A stretch of DNA of 64,000 nt. Source: Malaya genurostris (lineage: Eukaryota > Arthropoda > Insecta > Diptera > Culicidae). The stretch is taken from positions 85,507,025 to 85,571,024 of the forward strand of contig NC_080571.1 of NCBI RefSeq assembly GCF_030247185.1, in the 5' to 3' direction. The notes under the pieces were generated by a model that ran no database searches, was not told the origin of the DNA, and was given only the letters and a program-made list of their open reading frames with translations. Position numbers and translations under genes: made by a program. Below, one piece after another: positions 50,201-56,200 of this stretch (the first letter of the stretch is position 1; each line of letters opens with the position of its first letter).

Positions 50201-53200
50201 AATATCAGAAGCTATGCGATTCGATATTTGCCGTATTCACCGTGGTGTGGATCATCACTCGGTTGGTGCTTTATCCTCGAGTCATCTACAGTTCCTCGGT
50301 TGAGGCTCCACGAATACTACCGATGTTCCCTGCGTACTACATTTTCAACAGCCTGTTAATCAGCTTGCTTGTCCTCCACATCGGTTGGACTTATCTGATT
50401 ATGCAGATCGTTATCAAAGCAATCAAATGCGGACAGGTGAGATATGCATTCTTTCGCTTCCTCGTTCGCCCTTTCAATTTATTTCACGCTCGATTTCGAT
50501 GTATTCAGCCGTAGTTCTATTGAAGGATCCAGCTGTCATTTTTTTTGATAAACTACTGCTCTGCATATGATGACGAAGTGTTTTGAAAGTTTCTGTTCAT
50601 ATTTTCGGCATTCAAATTGTCTGTAACTACAAACATGGTGTTGAAGTAGTTAGCAGTTCAACAGAAACTCCTGACGCATTGATAAGCTGAAAACGAAACG
50701 TAAAATAGAAATTAGTTATGTGCACTTAGCTCAAAAGCAGTACCCTCGCGGTACCAAAACCCCTAAATAACTATTGTAAGATTGCTTGTCAACATTACTT
50801 ATATCATTCAAATTATGTTCAAATAGTTGAAAACTGAGTCTAAAACCTGTCCGGATTCAAATTGCACCACAAGAAAATATTCGGCAAAACTCATCCATTA
50901 AACCGACTTCAGGAGATCAAATCAAAAATATTCTTCAATTTTTTTTATGCTCGCTTCGTTCAATTTCAATACCATAAAAAGTAATAAGCTCACCTTCACT
51001 CATCTCGTATAATTAAATTGCTACAAACAATATCCGTAAAAGAATAAAATCAACGGTCTTACTTTCGGAGCGAATGAAGAATCACTTGTAGTCTGATGAG
51101 TGGTCTTTCTTCGAATGCATAGCGCTTTTATTTATTTAAATGTGTTACATCAAATGTGCGTTACGTCATGGTCAAAGGTAATGAAACGGCGTACACAACA
51201 TTCTGGAGATCTTGTGAAACGCTTTTACCAACATTTTTTGTCGTATCTTCGATTTTGTTTTCCCAGTACTTTTCGAGTGACAGGAGATCCGGTGCGTTCG
51301 GGCCTTAGCTCTAAGATGCCGAGGACACTTTTGATCTTTGTTCGTGTATAGTCTTTCACATTTTGTCACGTCTTGCACGAAATTTTTACACAAATGCAGT
51401 TGTGTCTCCGCATCTCTTACAAAACTATGCGGATTCCTCTCAAAAGCTTGAACTTCCCGATGGTGATCCTTTTCATTATACGGAAATCAATGTTAACAAC
51501 TTTTTTCCTTCCGAACAACAGTTGAACATTCGTTATTTTTCGTGTATTGTTTATCACAATATGACATAAATTGAAATTGTTAAGGTTTAAGTTTAGCCAC
51601 AAGTGATGACTTTCCAGCCCTATTATATACATTTTATACATCATTTGTATAAGCAATTTTGTGATTTTTCGTAGGGAAAATTGTAAACCTACTTGTAATA
51701 TCTAATGGGGGAAAGAAATTATCTACCAACTCGATTGCATCGATTTTTGTCGAAATTTTCTTATAATATTATGTGACATTGCATTTAATGGTTTTATATT
51801 TGTGAGTCTAACTAACTCCAAGTAACTCATCTGCATTATACCAGGGATGACGTTTCAAAGTCATTTTCAAAATTTTGTACTGAATACTTTGAAGCGTTTT
51901 CTTTCTTGAAATTGGCACTGAATGAATCATGACTGGTCTGAAAATTTGTTTATCAATCAATCATTTGTTCTTAAGATAGACCTTGGAATTTCTGTTTAGA
52001 AGAGGATATAAATATTTAATATATTTATTATTTTTGGCTTCGATTCCTCCTATGTTTAAACATTCGTTGAACCGATTTAAAACAACAACAATTTTAGATT
52101 TCGTAGGTTGTGCAATTCCCAAGTTGTCTGCCTCTGACACGATGAGAGAGATCCGGATTTTCAGGGTGCGTGCGCAAAATTATTTTACGCCGCCACTGTT
52201 CTTCCGTCTTTATCTTTGTAACGTGCTTTTCGCTCCGCATGAGATGCAATTGTTCCATGCAGAACCTTTAAGAAATTATCATCAGTTTAATTAATCGGTT
52301 CTTTTAAGAGCCTAAATATTCCGTTGGGATTCAACTTGCTTCGGATGTACAACAAACTGGTAAACTGGTAAAAGTATATTTCTGGCAGACAGGTAAAGGT
52401 ACCTGTTTAAATTGAAATCCTTTTCAGGGCTACAACGGTATTTCCAAAAGGCTATAAATTCCTGTTTAATCAGTATTAAGCATTTAACCTTGTTGTGATG
52501 TTAATCTAAGGAAGAATTGTAATATCATCGATGAAACTTTAAACCAATGTGAGATGTATTCAGACGTGTTGTACATCAAGCTCAATATTTTTTCACTTTA
52601 TGTACATTTTGCGAGGAAAATCTTGTATTACTACGTGATGAATTGGTAATATTTTGTACTTTAATAGTTCTAATATTAGATTCTTTCATATTTTGAATAT
52701 TTGTAAATATTTGCAAATGGATTCATATGAACCTCTTCGACATTTTTTTACTGAATTGTGGAATTCAACAACATCCATGTGTTCAATAGTTTAATTCTAA
52801 CAAGTCAGATTTTATCGATATCGCTAACAATCGATCTCTTTCGGGAAAAATGTATTCACAAAACTTTCATGATTTCAGCGGTAGAAACATGGTACGATGT
52901 CTAACCTCTACTTTTTCATTACCAACTGCTAGTTTTTTCACCATTATATGTAACAAAATGTTTAGATGGGTTTTAAAATTTTCACGTTGTGGAATCAGGA
53001 ATCAGAACAAATTGGCTCAAATGGCACGTTCCCCTTGATATTTGGAGAATTGTGCCTTGCCATCAATTTGTTTTAGCATCATTTTCCCGATATATAAGAG
53101 GGAAGGATTGAAGGGAAATGGTAAGCTTTGGACTAGGATGAGGAAAATTGACGACACAAAAACACAAAAAAGCAGAAGTAAATTTTGCACCCCTAAGGGA

Positions 53201-56200
53201 TGCTGAACAATCTGCTGGGGATCACATTTAGTGGAAACAGAAGTAAATTCTGAACCTTTTGTTACTATGTGCGTTCTTTCTGGTGAAGGATGCACAGTTA
53301 ATAAAACCTCCAACCTTCGAGAGGATTTATAGATTTTACAAAAGCGACACCATTCTGCACTCCCGGAAGAATGCAGAACGATTCGCAGTATGTACGAGCA
53401 GAAATAAATTCGGTACCCCATAAACTGCCCATACTTGCATATCAGTCCCATATGGAAAATCGGCAAGCCGAGAAAAAGACGATAAAAATTTTATTTCCGA
53501 ATTTTTTTATTTATTGTGCTACCTAATGCTAAATCATGATATTATTCCATAAAATATCGGTAATACACCTTTGCTATTCCAATATTGCAACAAATGAAAT
53601 TATTGAAATTTGTGCTGAATGGGACTGACATGCGGGTACTTTGCATATGGGACAGGCATGAGTTGATATTTATTTTTACATTTTACTCTCAATTTTTATT
53701 GCAATTTCTGAGAGTATATTTAGGATAAATTTCATTCCTCAAGCTAACTCAAAAATGGCGAAAATCGATATGGGACTGATATGCGAGTATGGGCAGTAAA
53801 GGATGCCAAACAATCTGCTAAACCCTATTTAAGGTGAATACAGAAAGGATTTATTCACTACAAGAACAATGAACCCTTCTAACTATAGCTCTTTATCACA
53901 TTGGGTGAGAAACGAGAGAATATCCTTTTGTTGGCATGTTTGGATGCAGCCCTAGAACGAATCTTGTGCTTTATCCAACTAGTTGAAAGTGGTGAAGCTG
54001 GTTCCGGACCAACGAAATCATTCGTTGCACCAGCTCTAGCCAACTCATCATTGCCGATTGTATTCCACACAGAATCGCGTAGATTTCTGCTTCGAACACA
54101 GTACACGACAGTAGACACCAGTACCAGTACGACCATTCAACAGAGAACCGTCCGTATAGCAAACTATGTGTTCATCAAGTTGTCGTTCCAAATAACCAGA
54201 CAACCATTCCTCACAAAGAGGATAGCTCACATTGAATGTTTTGAAAGGAAAACTGCATGTGAGAGTTAGGTCACTAGGAGCGAGTAAATACTCATCGCAG
54301 GTAACCATTTGATACCACAAGCGAGTGTAGCTAGTAGCATAGTCTATAGGGTTACTGTTCCAAAGCCCTGTAACCTTAAGACGGTATGCACAAGATAATG
54401 CTTCTTGTTTTAGGAACACATGTAGTGGTTTAATGCACAGTAGCGCCTCTAGAGCAGCAGTAGGAGTCGCAACTTCTCCTTTCTGCCACCATACAAGACA
54501 TCCGTATGCTAAAATTGGTCTAAAGATAGTTGTGTAGATCCAATGAATGTATCTGGGTTTGAGTCTCCATTACTTTCCAAAAGCTCGTCTGCATTGGCCG
54601 AAATCCTCGCAAGCTTTTTCAATCCTGAAGTCAATGTGAGCAGACCAATTCAGTATTGAATCAAGAATAACCCCGACGTATTAAACTTGATCAACCACAG
54701 TGACCTCTGAACCGAAGAACTGTAACGGACGAGCTCCTGTGATTATCCTACGATAAGTGGAAAGTACCATTGATGTTTTGCCCGGATATACAGATAATCT
54801 AATCTGATCACACCATTATTGAACAGATCGCAGGGCTTGCTGCATTAAATCAAAGAGAGTGATAATGCTTATACCGTTCATCAATATATGATAATCGTCG
54901 GTAAAACCATAAGTCGGAAATCCAAGGTTATTAAGTTTCCTTAACAAACCATCAGCGACTAGGTTCCAAGATATTCCGTTCACGACCTGTTTAACCTCCT
55001 GCAGCCATTCAGTCCTCGGCACAGAAATACACCTTGACTTAGGAGTTCCTATTTTTGTGGCCTTTTACGACATGGAACAGGGAACAGGGAACCAGTGGAT
55101 CAATTCTTGGTAGAAAATAATTCCGCCGGATGCCACACGGCTTACCTGTTTGGTGGACTTATACCAACGGTACAGGTGGACCGTAGCGTTATTCTTAGCC
55201 AGTTGCCAGGCTGCTCAGAAAGGGAAGTTGACATTGATGGACAACTTCCATGGATGGCCGAACATCCTCTACATTTTCATTACCTACTGTTAGTTTTTTT
55301 CACCATTATATGTAACAAAATGTTTAGATGGGTTTGTTTGCAAATTTTCACGTTGTGGAACGACAAACAGTAATTCTCTCAAGCATCTATTTTTTTTTCA
55401 ACATCGCAGCTTGTTCATAATAAAAACGAGCCTAATCCACCTAGGAGTGAGATGATTTTTTATCAATCAGCATGTGTTTTTCGCGTGAATAATCTTCGTT
55501 GTGTTTAGTTTTCATGAAAGTATTTCAATGACTGCCGTTTTAAATGAATTGTAATTTAAATTTTGGAACTGCAATACGAATCGAAGATAGAAATTGTATG
55601 AAACCTTAAAATTATACCTTTCAATCCAAACGTGTGACAATCGATTAAGCATGCCATGAGATGTAGAAACAAGCTCCTCTTCAAAGTTTTTGTCATTATT
55701 TATGGTACTTCCAGGAACAGTATTCAGAGACCAAAAATAGTTCGTATGTCTATAAATTAGTATGACGAATAAATTTAATTAGTTTTGAGCCCAACTTTGA
55801 AGATTTGTTGGTATCATTATCTTCTATGACGGTTTGAATTTTATAAACTCATCTTCCTGTAATTTCAAAATTGGAAGTCGAAGTCGGATAAAAGTCACCA
55901 ATTTTGTATGGGACCAGAAATTTATTTTAATTTTAATTTCTGTTTATTGACCTCGTTTCGGCCTTCTTCTTTCAGCTTCTCTATTCCCGAAATCGTTGTA
56001 GCCGAAGTCAGTTAAATTCGCGTAATGGATTTTTAATCATTTCATTAGATTCGAAATTTTTGAAACTTAGAGAAATCGTAGTGCGTTCCAAATAACATTT
56101 TTGGGTACCTTCCGGAATCAAAAAGGGATACCGGTAAAACTGAAATAAGTTTATTTGGTCGTCGACTCTCAAAATCTGTGAACCCGATAAACTCGATAAA

